Program-made: the position numbers and the translations under genes
Part shown: positions 52,819 through 61,925 of the stretch, piece after piece
Layout of the letters: the number at the start of each line of letters is the position of its first letter
Numbering within the stretch: the first letter of the stretch is position 1
Notes under the pieces: model-generated
What the model was told of the DNA's origin: nothing
The model's input: only the letters and a program-made list of their open reading frames with translations
Database searches by the model: none
NCBI RefSeq assembly: GCF_023380025.1
Contig: NZ_CP097253.1
Location: 434,001 to 498,000, forward strand
DNA: 64,000 nt
Direction: 5' to 3'
Source: Sphingomonas glaciei
GTDB taxonomy: Bacteria; Pseudomonadota; Alphaproteobacteria; Sphingomonadales; Sphingomonadaceae

Positions 52819-53940
52819 TCAGGCGGCTGCCGCGACCTTTTTTGCCACGGCATCGACCTTGGCCATCGAGACGTCGGCGGCCTTGACCGCGGCGTCGACA
52901 TTGGCCTGGGCCTCCTTCGCGCTGCCCGACTTCTTCTTGCCCTTCATCAGCCAGGCGATCAGCCCGACTTCCTCGCTGGCGAGATACTTGCGGGCGCGGG
53001 GCCGCTCGATGGGGCCGAGCGGGCGCTTGGGATTGTCGCGGGTGGCCTCGATCAGCTTGGGATGGACGTAGGACTTGCGGCTGATCGCAGGGGTGTTGCC
53101 GAGCGCTTCGGCGACCGGTTCGAGCACGGTCTTGAGGCTGATCTTGCGGACTTCCTCTTCCTGCGCGGACAGCATCTGGTCGAACGCGATCACGCTCGCG
53201 CTCCAGGTGCGGAAGTTCTTGGCGGTGAAGTCGCCGCCGGTCGCCTCGCGGATATAATCGTTCACGTCCGAGGAGGCGATGGCGCAGGTCTCGCCGTCGT
53301 CGGTGACGTATTGGAATAGGTTCTGGCCGGGCAGCTCGGTGATCTTGGACACCACCCGCTTGAGCTTGGCATCGGTGATCGCCAGTTCGCGGGTGATGCC
53401 ATGCTTGCCCTTGAACTTGACCAGCAGCTTGTTGCCCGAGCGGGTGAGGTGGCGGCTGCGCAGGGTGGTGGCGCCGAAGCTCTTGTTGTCGCGGGCGTAG
53501 CTTTCGTTGCCGATGCGGATGTGTTCGGTGTCGAGCAGGCGGACGACCGCGGCGAGCACGGCCTCGCGGCTGGTCGGCTTGCCGCCGAGGTCTTTTTCGA
53601 CGCGGCGGCGGAGCTTGGGAAGGGCGGAGCCGAACTCGACCGTGCCGAGATACTTCTTCTTGTCCTGGCGGCCACGGAAGGCGTCGTGATAGCGATATTG
53701 CTTGCGCCCCTTGGCATCGCGGCCGGTGGCCTGGATGTGACCGTTGGGGAAGGGGCAGAACCAGGCGTCGGTGTAGGCGGGGGGAAGCGCGATCCCGTTG
53801 AGGCGGTCGATCTCGTCGCGGTCGGTGATGCGGTCGCCGTCGGGCGAGAAATAGGCCCACTTGCCCTTGATCTGCTTGCGGGTGATGCCCGGCTGATCGT
53901 CGCAGCAGTGGCGGAGGCGGGCGGGGGCGGACTGTTCCAT
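52819..53940 (-). CDS. DNA topoisomerase IB
   Basis: A 373-residue eukaryote-like type IB topoisomerase that relaxes supercoils through a 3'-phosphotyrosine. The catalytic Tyr291 is in SRKSYVHPKLIEA. The active-site Arg/Lys/His set is in HIRIGNESYARDNKSFGATTLRSRH, FKGKHG and KNFRTWSASV. ATG at 53940; upstream in-frame residues shadow the divergent gene. The C-terminal tail is Ala/Lys-rich. Divergent from the DJ-1/PfpI gene by 39 bp. Confidence 0.94.
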   Translation of the reverse strand: MEQSAPARLRHCCDDQPGITRKQIKGKWAYFSPDGDRITDRDEIDRLNGIALPPAYTDAWFCPFPNGHIQATGRDAKGRKQYRYHDAFRGRQDKKKYLGTVEFGSALPKLRRRVEKDLGGKPTSREAVLAAVVRLLDTEHIRIGNESYARDNKSFGATTLRSRHLTRSGNKLLVKFKGKHGITRELAITDAKLKRVVSKITELPGQNLFQYVTDDGETCAIASSDVNDYIREATGGDFTAKNFRTWSASVIAFDQMLSAQEEEVRKISLKTVLEPVAEALGNTPAISRKSYVHPKLIEATRDNPKRPLGPIERPRARKYLASEEVGLIAWLMKGKKKSGSAKEAQANVDAAVKAADVSMAKVDAVAKKVAAAA

Positions 53941-53979
53941 CTTGAGGGAAAAGCGCCGGAGCCGTAACGCTTGTTCCCC

Positions 53980-54522
53980 ATGCAGACCAAAGTCCTGATC
54001 ATGGCGACGAGCGGGTTCGAGGAGGACGAGCTGTTCGTGCCGCTCGAGCGGTTGCGCGCGGCAGGGTGCGACGTGCGGCTGGCGGCGCCGTCGCGCGAGC
54101 CGATCCGGGCGACTGTGATGGACGATCCGGGGCGGTGGATCACGCCCGACCTGACGATCGCCGAGGCGGATTCGGCCGAGTGGGATGCGTTGCTTCTGCC
54201 GGGCGGGCTGATCAATCCCGATCACTTGCGCACCGACAAGGCGGCGGTGGCGCTGGTCCGGGCGTTCCTCGCCGCGGGCAAGGCGGTGGGGGCGATCTGC
54301 CACGGGCCGTGGCTGCTGGTCGAGGCCGACGGGGTGCGCGGGCGACAGGTGACCGGGTGGCGCTCGATCCGGACCGACCTCAGCAATGCCGGCGGCGTGG
54401 TGAGCGACGGGCCGGTGGTGCGCGACGGCAGCGTGGTGACGGCGGTCGGGCCGGAGGACAGTGCCGCTTTTGCCGATGCGTTGCTGGCCGCGGCTAAGGA
54501 AAGCCTAACCTTTCGCGCCTAG
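53980..54522 (+). CDS. DJ-1/PfpI family protein (YhbO/PfpI-like)
   Basis: A 180-residue flavodoxin-like protein with the nucleophile elbow Cys107 in AICHGPWLL and Glu in GFEEDEL. Members are described as glyoxalase/deglycase or stress proteins. ATG at 53980; a TTG 9 bp upstream is less likely. It is followed after 9 bp by a small membrane-protein gene. Confidence 0.9.
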   Translation: MQTKVLIMATSGFEEDELFVPLERLRAAGCDVRLAAPSREPIRATVMDDPGRWITPDLTIAEADSAEWDALLLPGGLINPDHLRTDKAAVALVRAFLAAGKAVGAICHGPWLLVEADGVRGRQVTGWRSIRTDLSNAGGVVSDGPVVRDGSVVTAVGPEDSAAFADALLAAAKESLTFRA

Positions 54523-54531
54523 CGGTGGGGC

Positions 54532-55038
54532 ATGGACAGGGGCGGCGACGAACTGATCGGGTGGAGCATCGACGGGGTGGCCGCAGGGCTGCTCGGGGCG
54601 GCGCTCGGCGCCTGCCTGTTGCTGTTGGGGATGGCGCTGCCGGCGGTGGTGGCGGCCAGCGCCGGATGCCTGCTTGCGCTGGCAGCGCTGCGCCAGGTCC
54701 GGCCCGAACCGCGACGGTTTCGCGTGCCGGCCTTTGCGCTGGTCCCGGTCGAGGTCGCGCCCGCCGAGCCGGCGGTGCTGGAACTGACCGAGGTCCTCGG
54801 CCCCGAACCGCTTGAGCTCGAAGACCGGCTGGACGATCCGGCGACCGACAGCCGGGTCGTGCAATTGTTCGCCCCGCGTCCGCTTCCGACGCCGGGTGAG
54901 CTTGCCCGGCGGATCGAGCGCCATCTTGGCGGCGGAAGCGGCGGCGAAGAGCGTGGGGGCACCGTCCTCGACCTTGAGGCTGATGCCTCCGCCGCCCTTC
55001 GCCAGGCGCTTGGCGAGCTGCGCCGGAGCCTCGCCTAA
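54532..55038 (+). CDS. Hypothetical membrane protein
   Basis: 168 residues: two adjacent membrane helices in residues ~12-53 (VAAGLLGAALGACLLLLGMAL, VVAASAGCLLALAALRQV), then a Pro/Glu-rich acidic linker and a C-terminal helix (SAALRQALGELRRSLA). Probably an inner-membrane anchor with a cytosolic tail. No family recognised. Its stop overlaps the convergent gene at 55035 by 4 bp. Confidence 0.7.
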   Translation: MDRGGDELIGWSIDGVAAGLLGAALGACLLLLGMALPAVVAASAGCLLALAALRQVRPEPRRFRVPAFALVPVEVAPAEPAVLELTEVLGPEPLELEDRLDDPATDSRVVQLFAPRPLPTPGELARRIERHLGGGSGGEERGGTVLDLEADASAALRQALGELRRSLA

Positions 55039-55367
55039 TCGTCGAGCGTAAGCGCAGCGATCTCGACTTCCGCCATGCCATCGTCCCGCAGGGTCGGCGT
55101 TCCGATCACCTCGATATCGGCTACGAAGCCGCGGGTCATGGCGAACTCGGCTTCGGACAGGCCGGCCAGCCACAGCGCCGCGAAGCGCAGCGGGTCCGGC
55201 CCACCGACGGTGAAGCTGGCGCGGTGGCGCTCACCGTCGAGGGTGAGTGAGTTCCATTCGACCGTCTTCCACTCGCTGAGAAAAATCCTGTTGCAGTCCT
55301 CTCCCGCGCGCTGCAGAAGAAGGCGGAGGAGGACATTGGCATACGCCGTCATGCGAGGCCGGTTCAT
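55035..55367 (-). CDS. Hypothetical protein
   Basis: A 110-residue soluble protein (LLLRLLLQRAGEDCNRIFLSE, DPLRFAALWLAGLSEAEFAM) with alternating helix/strand appearance and no signal peptide. ATG at 55367 with AGG close upstream; an ATG at 55352 is an alternative. No family recognised. Upstream is a 249-bp gap (55368-55616) with no gene seen except operator-like repeats near its end. Confidence 0.6.
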   Translation of the reverse strand: MNRPRMTAYANVLLRLLLQRAGEDCNRIFLSEWKTVEWNSLTLDGERHRASFTVGGPDPLRFAALWLAGLSEAEFAMTRGFVADIEVIGTPTLRDDGMAEVEIAALTLDD

Positions 55368-55590
55368 CCTGCCATCTCCAGATAAGCTTTCACCTTTTCA
55401 ACGGTTTCTGGTCGGGGCTCGCGGCCCCGGCGAAGATCGAACACGAATCGCGGATCCCCCATCGCCTCTCGTCCAAATCGCGCTGCACTGAAATTTTCGG
55501 CATTCAGAAAGCGCTCTACATCTCTGAGTAAGTACATCTTTCACGTCCCCGCACCCCGACGACTCGGCAATCACGAACCTTCCAATTCGC

Positions 55591-55629
55591 ATCCTACATG
55601 TCTAGGGATAAATCCTATGGTAGATAGGA
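55591..55629. promoter_or_regulatory. Operator-like palindromes at the S24 repressor start
   Basis: TCCTAT-ggtag-ATAGGA (55613-55629) is a perfect 6-bp-arm palindrome covering the start codon. A related site, TCCTA-catgtc-TAGG, begins at 55592. Two similar sites over a repressor's own start suggest autorepression. Confidence 0.45.
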
Positions 55630-56276
55630 AATTAACTACGGACCCGCGCCAGGTGCTCGAACAACTGTGCCGTGAGCGTGAGCAGGACTATGCCAGCCTG
55701 TCGAGAATGGTCGGGCGCAATAGCGCTTACATCCAGCAATTCATCCGCCGGGGGACGCCGCGGCGCCTGCCCGAGCAGGAGCGGCGCTTGCTCGCGCGGC
55801 ATTTCGGAATTGCCGAGCAGTTGCTCGGGGGCTCCAGCCACTCGGCCGCCACCGCCGGGCTGGTGCCGATTGCCTTGCTCGATCTGGCGGTGTCGGCAGG
55901 TCCCGGGACGGAGGGGGGAAGTGAAATGCCGGTGGCGCAGATCGGCTTCGACCCGGCCTGGCTCAATCGCCTGACCTCGGCCGGGCCCGACGAACTCAAC
56001 CTTGTGCAGGTCGACGGCGATTCGATGGCCAACACCTTGCTGCCCGGCGACGACATCCTGGTCGATCGAAGCGACGGCGAAGCGCGGGTCCGCGACGGGA
56101 TCTACGTGCTGCGGATCGAGGACAGCCTGCTGGTCAAGCGCCTGACCCTGCATCCGGTGACCCGGCGGGTGACGGTCCAATCGGACAATCCGGCCTATGC
56201 CGACTGGCCGGACCTGTCGCTGTCGGACATCAAGCTGATTGGCCGGGTGATCTGGACCGGGCGGCGGGTCGCCTAG
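55617..56276 (+). CDS. S24/LexA-like repressor-protease
   Basis: 219 residues. The N-terminal helix-turn-helix region (~12-66, YASLSRMVGRNSAYIQQFIRRG) is joined to a peptidase S24 domain with Ser136 (GDSMANTLLPGD) and Lys174 (LLVKRL). Such proteins are phage-type repressors cleaved after RecA activation, or stand-alone stress regulators. There are no phage genes nearby, so the target is unclear. An Ala-Gly or Cys-Gly cleavage site could be SAGP (93-96). Confidence 0.88.
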   Translation: MVDRKLTTDPRQVLEQLCREREQDYASLSRMVGRNSAYIQQFIRRGTPRRLPEQERRLLARHFGIAEQLLGGSSHSAATAGLVPIALLDLAVSAGPGTEGGSEMPVAQIGFDPAWLNRLTSAGPDELNLVQVDGDSMANTLLPGDDILVDRSDGEARVRDGIYVLRIEDSLLVKRLTLHPVTRRVTVQSDNPAYADWPDLSLSDIKLIGRVIWTGRRVA

Positions 56277-56449
56277 CCCGAGCGGGCGCGGAGCCAGAGA
56301 AGAATGGCAAGCACGGCGGCGGCGGCGACGCCGAGGATCGCCCCGAGGCTCGGCTCGTCATAGGCGATGCCCGCGGCCGATCCGACCAGAAAACCGATGA
56401 AAATCAGGAGGCCGCCTGCGTACAGGGCCGTGGAACCGTCGCGTTGCAT
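56273..56449 (-). CDS. Small hypothetical membrane protein
   Basis: 58 residues with two membrane helices (ALYAGGLLIFIGFLVGSAAG and ILGVAAAAVLAILLWLRAR) joined by the acidic turn YDEPS. ATG at 56449; no strong ribosome site. The stop overlaps the convergent S24 gene stop. Confidence 0.55.
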   Translation of the reverse strand: MQRDGSTALYAGGLLIFIGFLVGSAAGIAYDEPSLGAILGVAAAAVLAILLWLRARSG

Positions 56450-56575
56450 CGCGGTGCCATAGGCGAGGGCGAATGGCGCGCCAACCCGGCCGCGCCATGA
56501 CAACAGACAGGGTGAACGGCGCGTCAACCGTGTCTGGTGGCCGGTCGGTGAACCCCTCGCTGCTAGGCCGGAGAC

Positions 56576-56782
56576 ATGACGACCTTTATCGCTTCGCGTG
56601 ACGCCCTCGACGATGCTTGCAGCCTGATCGACTCCTTCGGCGCCGATGCGGCGCTGGAGGCCGCGGTTCGTGCCGAAGGCGCGCGAGACCGCGGCAACGT
56701 GCTTCGCTTCTGCCATTGGCGGCAGATCGAACGGGTGATCGTGACGCTGTCCGACCAGGAGCCGAGCGGGACGGTGCACTGA
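56576..56782 (+). CDS. Small conserved hypothetical protein
   Basis: A 68-residue soluble helical protein (FIASRDALDDACSLIDSFG, NVLRFCHWRQIERVIVTLSD). I recall similar short proteins in sphingomonads but no function. It lies 53 bp before the APC permease gene and may share its transcript. Confidence 0.65.
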   Translation: MTTFIASRDALDDACSLIDSFGADAALEAAVRAEGARDRGNVLRFCHWRQIERVIVTLSDQEPSGTVH

Positions 56783-56835
56783 CCGACCCGGGCTTCGGGT
56801 TGACGCACCCGCGGCCTTCCGCTTCGTTCGGGTCC

Positions 56836-58248
56836 ATGAACAACTGGACCTACCGCAAGAGTGTCACCGCCCACGACGAACTGGCCGAGCATCATCGCCT
56901 GGCGCGAACCCTGTCTTGGCCGCACCTGGTGGCGCTGGGCGTCGGGGCGATCGTCGGCACCGGCATCCTGACCCTGATCGGGGTCGGGGCGGGCAAGGCG
57001 GGTCCGGCGGTGATCCTGAGCTTTGCCATCGCCGGGCTGATCTGCGCCTGCGCCGCGCTGGCTTATGCCGAGGTGGCGACGATGATCCCGGCGTCGGGAT
57101 CGGCCTATACCTATAGTTACGTGGTGTTCGGCGAGCTGATCGCGTGGATCATCGGGTGGAGCCTGATCCTCGAATATAGCCTGGTGGTGAGCGCGGTGGC
57201 CGTCGGCTGGTCGGGCTATGTGTCGGGGTTCATGGCGAGCCTGGGGTGGGCGCTGCCGCAGGCGTGGATTGCGGGACCGCATGCTGGCGGCGTCCTCAAC
57301 CTGCCGGCGATCCTGATCATCGGGCTCGTCGCGGCGATGCTGATGGCCGGGACCCGCGAAAGCGCGACGCTCAACGCGATCCTGGTGCTGGTGAAGATGG
57401 CGGCGCTGGCGCTATTCATCCTGATCGCGCTGCCGCACTTCCAGGCAAGCAATTTCGAGCCATTCATGCCGTTCGGCTTCCCGCGCTCGGGCCCGAGCGG
57501 AAGCGAAGTCGGCGTGATGGCGGCTGCCGCGATCATCTTCTTTGCCTTTTACGGTTTCGACGCCATCGCAACCGCGGCGGAAGAGGCCAAGAACCCCGGA
57601 CGCGATCTGTCGATCGGGATCGTCGGATCGATGGTGGTGTGCGTCGCGATCTATATGGCGGTGGCCGCCGCGGCGATCGGCGCGCTGGCCTACACCCGCT
57701 TCGCCGACAGCCCCGAGCCGCTGGCACTGATCCTGCGCGAGATCGGGTCGGGGTGGGGCGCGCAGCTGCTGGGCGCGAGCGCAGTGATCGCGCTCCCGAC
57801 GGTGATCCTGGCGTTCTTCTACGGGCAGAGCCGAATCTTCTTCACCATGGCCCGCGACGGCCTTCTGCCGCAGGGGCTGGCTCGGGTTTCGCGCCGGGGC
57901 AGCCCGGTGCGGATTACCCTGTTCACCGCGGCGGTGGTGGCGGTGATCGCCGGGCTGTTCCCGCTCGACGAGATCGCCGCGCTGGCCAATGCCGGGACGC
58001 TGGCTGCGTTCGTCGCGGTGTGCGCGGCGATGCTGGTGCTGCGCCGCCGCAATCCGGGTGCCGAGCGCAAGTTCCGGGCACCCGCCGCCTTCGTCATCGG
58101 CCCACTGGGGATGCTCGGCTGCCTGTACCTGTTCTGGAGCCTGCCCGCGCAGACCCGCTGGTATTTCCTGCTGTGGAACCTGATCGGGTTGGTGGTCTAC
58201 CTGCTGTGGGCGCAGCGGCAGGCGGCGCGGAGCCGGGCGACGGCTTGA
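56836..58248 (+). CDS. APC family amino acid permease
   Basis: A 470-residue inner-membrane transporter with about 12 helices. VGAIVGTGILTLIG is the family's helix-1 substrate motif, and FFAFYGFDAIATAAEEAKNPGRDLSIGI matches the helix-6/7 region of cationic amino acid transporters. The ATG at 56836 was chosen because similarity starts with HELARTL-like residues there; the open frame upstream shadows the previous gene. Substrate unknown, possibly basic amino acids. Confidence 0.9.
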   Translation: MNNWTYRKSVTAHDELAEHHRLARTLSWPHLVALGVGAIVGTGILTLIGVGAGKAGPAVILSFAIAGLICACAALAYAEVATMIPASGSAYTYSYVVFGELIAWIIGWSLILEYSLVVSAVAVGWSGYVSGFMASLGWALPQAWIAGPHAGGVLNLPAILIIGLVAAMLMAGTRESATLNAILVLVKMAALALFILIALPHFQASNFEPFMPFGFPRSGPSGSEVGVMAAAAIIFFAFYGFDAIATAAEEAKNPGRDLSIGIVGSMVVCVAIYMAVAAAAIGALAYTRFADSPEPLALILREIGSGWGAQLLGASAVIALPTVILAFFYGQSRIFFTMARDGLLPQGLARVSRRGSPVRITLFTAAVVAVIAGLFPLDEIAALANAGTLAAFVAVCAAMLVLRRRNPGAERKFRAPAAFVIGPLGMLGCLYLFWSLPAQTRWYFLLWNLIGLVVYLLWAQRQAARSRATA

Positions 58249-58344
58249 GCCTGCTGCTCGCCCTTGCCGCCGCAGTGACGCTGCCGACCCTGCAATGGGA
58301 AGGGCGCGGTCGTCTAGAACGGCAGGCGCGACATCGCGATCGCG

Positions 58345-58821
58345 GTGAGGACGCGGATGGAAAGCGGAAAAATCGTCAGCGAGGGCTGGCCGGTCGCCGA
58401 GGGCGAAGCCAAGGGACTGAGGCGCCTGATCATAACGGATGTCGATAAGGCCACGCTCGAGCGTGGCGGCAAGGTGACGGCGATGCCCGCCGCCTTTGCG
58501 ACCGAGGAGCGAGCGCAGTTCGCTTTCTACCGCCAGTTGCAGGAGGCGGCCCGCATCTGCGCGGCACGGCCTGCGGGGAAGGTGATGTCGGAGGCGTTCG
58601 TCGTCGATGGACGGACCTCGTTCCGCTGCCGGGGCAACGAGGTCCGCACCGCAGCCAACTGGGTTGCGGCCGAAGGAGCGCCGGTGCGGCAGGAATTCCG
58701 CATCGTCGGCCTGGGGCGCAGCAATGCGACGGTGTTCCCGCGCCGGCTGGAGATCAGGCCCGACGGTCAGCCGTTCTTCGATTTGGAGGTCACTAGCTTT
58801 TCGGCAGGAGCCGCCGACTAG
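58345..58821 (+). CDS. Hypothetical protein, possibly frameshifted at its 5' end
   Basis: 158 residues from GTG at 58345 (SGKIVSEGWPVAEGEAKGL, FRCRGNEVRTAANWVA). A likely signal peptide, SLLLALAAAVTLPT, is encoded just upstream in another frame, starting at TTG 58245 and overlapping the permease stop. One base of shift between 58318 and 58345 would join them into a ~190-residue exported protein. So this is either a sequencing error, a true frameshift, or a shorter cytosolic protein. No family recognised. Confidence 0.55.
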   Translation: MRTRMESGKIVSEGWPVAEGEAKGLRRLIITDVDKATLERGGKVTAMPAAFATEERAQFAFYRQLQEAARICAARPAGKVMSEAFVVDGRTSFRCRGNEVRTAANWVAAEGAPVRQEFRIVGLGRSNATVFPRRLEIRPDGQPFFDLEVTSFSAGAAD

Positions 58822-59777
58822 CGCCGGCGAATGGCGCTGCGGGTGCTTTCCAGCTGGCGTTGGAGCCGGCCGAGATCGGTTTGCGTCCAATGCCCTTCCC
58901 AGGGACTGTTCGCATTCGCCTTGTCGCGCAGATAGTCGGGCGCTTCCCAGCCCGATGTCGCGACCTGCGGCCTAGCGTTGGCCAGCTCGGCGAGGTCGAA
59001 AGGCGAGTGGAACAGGAGCCCGGCCTGATCGCCGCGCGACCAGGTCACGGTCGCGAAGATCGTCCCGGCCTGACCGAGATCGAGCAGCACTTCGACGCCT
59101 ACCGGATAGAGGGCGGCGCTCTCGATCAGGGCGCCGCTGGACGAGATGTTGCGCAGCCGCACGGGCGCGCTGTCGTGGTCGAAATGGACGATGCCCGACC
59201 AGATCAAGGGGTGGCGAAGTTCACGCTCGGCCTGGTCGCGGCCGTCGCTTCCCGGGGGTGTCTCGGCGGTATCGGACGGAGCGCTGCCCGTCTCCGGAAG
59301 GATCGAGGCCACGTCGGGAAAGGATTTGGCGATCACCGCGAGCAGGGTCGCGGCCAGCTCCTCGTTGCCGGTATCGATCCGCGTTTCCTGGGCGAATTCG
59401 AGGCCGAAGCGGGGGCCGCGAACCCAGCGCACGACCGCATGGAGATTGGCGGTGCCGCCGAGCCGAAGCTCGACCCTGTCCCACAGCTTCAATCCATCCA
59501 CGCCCTCGATCATCGCGCCGCCGCCCGAGAGGTTGATCAGCGAGACCTGCTGCGTGCGGCCGTTCCGGCTGAGTTCGACGGTTTCAGAATCGAGCCGGTG
59601 ACGATCCGCATCGCGATGATTGGCCTGGCGCCTGGCTTCGCGTCCGATCGCCAGTTCGGCCAAGGCCTTTTGCTCGGCAGTGGTGCTGACCTCGACACGC
59701 GGCAACTTGGCCTTGGCGCGAAGGAGAGGGTCGCGGAGGGGCTTGCCCGCCAGGATGCGGTCCCGGAATTCGTTCAT
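58818..59777 (-). CDS. Double PilZ-domain protein
   Basis: 319 residues with two PilZ-like beta-barrels: ~55-160 (RHRLDSETVELSRNGR, SLINLSGGGAMIEG) and ~190-275 (HPLIWSGIVHFDHDSAPVR, LRNISSSGALIES). The N/LSxxG motif of c-di-GMP-binding PilZ domains is seen in both; the preceding RxxxR is partly degenerate, so c-di-GMP binding is uncertain. Cytosolic. Its stop overlaps the convergent gene at 58345. Confidence 0.85.
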   Translation of the reverse strand: MNEFRDRILAGKPLRDPLLRAKAKLPRVEVSTTAEQKALAELAIGREARRQANHRDADRHRLDSETVELSRNGRTQQVSLINLSGGGAMIEGVDGLKLWDRVELRLGGTANLHAVVRWVRGPRFGLEFAQETRIDTGNEELAATLLAVIAKSFPDVASILPETGSAPSDTAETPPGSDGRDQAERELRHPLIWSGIVHFDHDSAPVRLRNISSSGALIESAALYPVGVEVLLDLGQAGTIFATVTWSRGDQAGLLFHSPFDLAELANARPQVATSGWEAPDYLRDKANANSPWEGHWTQTDLGRLQRQLESTRSAIRRR

Positions 59778-59863
59778 GCCTGCCTACCGTCCTTGCGCTC
59801 AAGAAAGGCAAGACTAGGCGCCGAGCGGTTACCAACTGGTTGCCGGTGCCTTAACCGGCGGCG

Positions 59864-59901
59864 AAAAAAGGCGTCGTCCCCGCTCCGGCAGAGACGACGC
59901 C
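59864..59901 (-). terminator. Rho-independent terminator of glnA
   Basis: On the minus strand GGCGTCGTC and GACGACGCC form a perfect 9-bp stem with a 14-nt loop, followed by six T. It lies 8 bp after the glnA stop. Confidence 0.88.
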
Positions 59902-59908
59902 AGGTGGC

Positions 59909-61327
59909 TCAGCTCGAATAATACATGTCGAACTCGACCGGGCTGGGGGTGGTTTCCCAGCGCATGACCTCGTCCCACTTGAGTTCGATATAGGCGTCGA
60001 TCTGGTCGGCCGAGAAGACGTCGCCCTTGAGCAGGAAGTCCTTGTCGGCGGACAGGCTGGTGAGCGCTTCGCGGAGCGAACCGCAGACGGTCGGAACGCT
60101 GACCAGCTCGGCCGGCGGCAGGTCGTAGAGGTTCTTGTCCATCGCCTCGCCCGGATGGATGCGGTTCTGGACGCCGTCGAGCCCGGCCATCAGGATCGCG
60201 GCATAAGCGAGATAGGGATTGGCCATCGCGTCGGGGAAGCGGAATTCGACGCGCTTCGATTTTTCGCCAGTGCCGTAGGGGATGCGGCAGGAGGCCGAGC
60301 GGTTGCGGCTGGAGTAAGCCAGCAGCACCGGGGCTTCGAAACCGGGGACCAGGCGCTTGTACGAATTGGTGGTCGGGTTGGTGAAGGCGTTCAGCGCGCG
60401 GGCGTGCTTGATGACGCCGCCGATGAAGTAGAGCGCAGTGTCGGACAGCCCGGCATAGCCGTTGCCCGCGAACAGCGGCTTGCCATCGCTCCACAGCGAG
60501 AAGTGGGTATGCATGCCCGAGCCATTATCCTGCGCGATCGGCTTGGGCATGAAGGTCGCGGTCTTGCCGTAGGCGTGGGCGACCTGATGCACGACGTACT
60601 TGTAGACCTGCATCCGGTCGGCGGTTTCGACCAGCGTGCCATAGGTCAGGCCGAGCTCATGCTGGGCGGCCGCAACCTCGTGGTGGTGCTTGTCGCAAGG
60701 CAGGCCCATTTCGAGCATGGTCGAGACCATCTCACCGCGGATGTCGACGGCGCTGTCGACCGGCGCGACCGGGAAGTAGCCGCCCTTGGCGCGTGGACGG
60801 TGGCCCATATTGCCGCCCTCGTAGCTGCGGCCGGTGTTGGTCGGCAGTTCGATATCGTCGAGGTGGAAGTAGCTGCCGTTATAGTCGTCGCCGAAACGGA
60901 CGTCGTCGAACATGAAGAATTCGGCTTCCGGCCCGACATAGACGGTGTCGGCGAGGTTGGTTTCCTTGAGGTAGGCCTCGGCGCGGGTCGCGGTGGAGCG
61001 GGGATCGCGGGCGTAAAGTTCGCCGGTCGCCGGCTCGACCACGTTGCAGCAAAGGATTAGCATCGGAGTGGCGCTGAACGGGTCGATGTAGGTCGCGCCC
61101 AGATCCGGCATCAGGATCATGTCGCTCTCGTTGATCGCCTTCCAGCCGCCGATCGACGAGCCGTCGAACATGAAGCCGTCTTCCAGCATGTCCTCGTCGA
61201 TGGCGCCGGCGGCCATGGTCAGATGCTGCCACTTGCCCTTGGGATCGGTGAAGCGAAGATCGACCCACTCGATCTCCTCCTCTTCCAGGCGTTTCATGAT
61301 GTCGGAAGCGGTCACCTTGTCGGCCAT
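59909..61327 (-). CDS. glnA: Glutamine synthetase type I
   Basis: Makes glutamine from glutamate and ammonia with ATP; main ammonia assimilation enzyme. 472 residues, type I-beta size. [11 protein letters not shown] (~52-62), the metal/ATP motif [16 protein letters not shown] and the adenylylation loop NLYDLPP (Tyr401) are intact, so control by GlnE/PII is expected. ATG at 61327 with AAGGA upstream; the extra upstream residues are not conserved-looking. The usual neighbour glnB is 1.4 kb upstream, separated by three other genes. Confidence 0.97.
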   Translation of the reverse strand: MADKVTASDIMKRLEEEEIEWVDLRFTDPKGKWQHLTMAAGAIDEDMLEDGFMFDGSSIGGWKAINESDMILMPDLGATYIDPFSATPMLILCCNVVEPATGELYARDPRSTATRAEAYLKETNLADTVYVGPEAEFFMFDDVRFGDDYNGSYFHLDDIELPTNTGRSYEGGNMGHRPRAKGGYFPVAPVDSAVDIRGEMVSTMLEMGLPCDKHHHEVAAAQHELGLTYGTLVETADRMQVYKYVVHQVAHAYGKTATFMPKPIAQDNGSGMHTHFSLWSDGKPLFAGNGYAGLSDTALYFIGGVIKHARALNAFTNPTTNSYKRLVPGFEAPVLLAYSSRNRSASCRIPYGTGEKSKRVEFRFPDAMANPYLAYAAILMAGLDGVQNRIHPGEAMDKNLYDLPPAELVSVPTVCGSLREALTSLSADKDFLLKGDVFSADQIDAYIELKWDEVMRWETTPSPVEFDMYYSS

Positions 61328-61430
61328 GGGAGAATCGTCCTTGCGCTTGCTTGAGAGTTGCGCGGACACCGATTCCAGCCGGGGCGCTCAAGGCCAAGGG
61401 CAGGGTGAAATCTTCGCGGGAACCTTGCGG

Positions 61431-61913
61431 TCAGCCGAGTATCAGACCGGGACTGGCCGCCGCCAGCACGACGCTGGGCAGCAGGCCGAGCAGGGTAGCG
61501 AGGGCGAAAGGCGTGCGGTTCATGGAGGTGAGCGCAGCGCCCGCCGTAATCAGCGGACCCGGCGCACCGGCGACGCGCAAGCCGGCGACCGCATAGGGTC
61601 CAAGCCGGGTCAGCCGCTCCTCGAAGGGTTCGAGCCGGCTGCCGAAGCGGCGGCGCAACCGCTCGGCCCCGAACCGGCGGGTCAGGGCGAACAGAAGCAG
61701 GCTGCCGGTCACCGCCCCGGTCGCGACGGTCAGAACCGCCAGCCACGGTCCGAGCAACAGACCGCCGGTCAGGCTCATCGGGATGATCATGCCCGGAACG
61801 GAGCAGGCGGTGAGGGTTGTCGCGAGAAGGTAGAGGAGCAAGGCGCCGCCGATCGTCCCGCCGATCGCCGGCAGCAACGGGGCCAGTTGAAGGTGCAGCG
61901 CGGCGAGTTCCAT
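61431..61913 (-). CDS. VTT/TVP38-like membrane protein
   Basis: A 160-residue inner-membrane protein of the SNARE-associated/VTT (DedA-like) family: LLATTLTACSVPGMIIPMSL, AVTGSLLLFALTRRFG, and VAGLRVAGAPGPLITAGAALT, a degenerate form of the family's R.xP..P...  motif. Members move lipids or polyprenyl carriers across membranes. Divergent from the NTF2-like gene by 12 bp. Confidence 0.8.
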   Translation of the reverse strand: MELAALHLQLAPLLPAIGGTIGGALLLYLLATTLTACSVPGMIIPMSLTGGLLLGPWLAVLTVATGAVTGSLLLFALTRRFGAERLRRRFGSRLEPFEERLTRLGPYAVAGLRVAGAPGPLITAGAALTSMNRTPFALATLLGLLPSVVLAAASPGLILG

Positions 61914-61925
61914 GCTTGATAGCCA

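Noticed and set aside
55400..55480. tRNA-like stretch with GATCGAACACGAAT and GC-rich arms
   Set aside because: Cannot be folded into a cloverleaf; no anticodon stem or acceptor pairing on either strand.
52819..56276. Prophage remnant suggested by topoisomerase IB and S24 repressor
   Set aside because: Topoisomerase IB is common in alphaproteobacterial chromosomes; no integrase, structural phage gene or attachment site is visible.
61328..61430. Possible sigma-54 promoter upstream of glnA
   Set aside because: The best GG...GC pair does not have the required 10-bp spacing.
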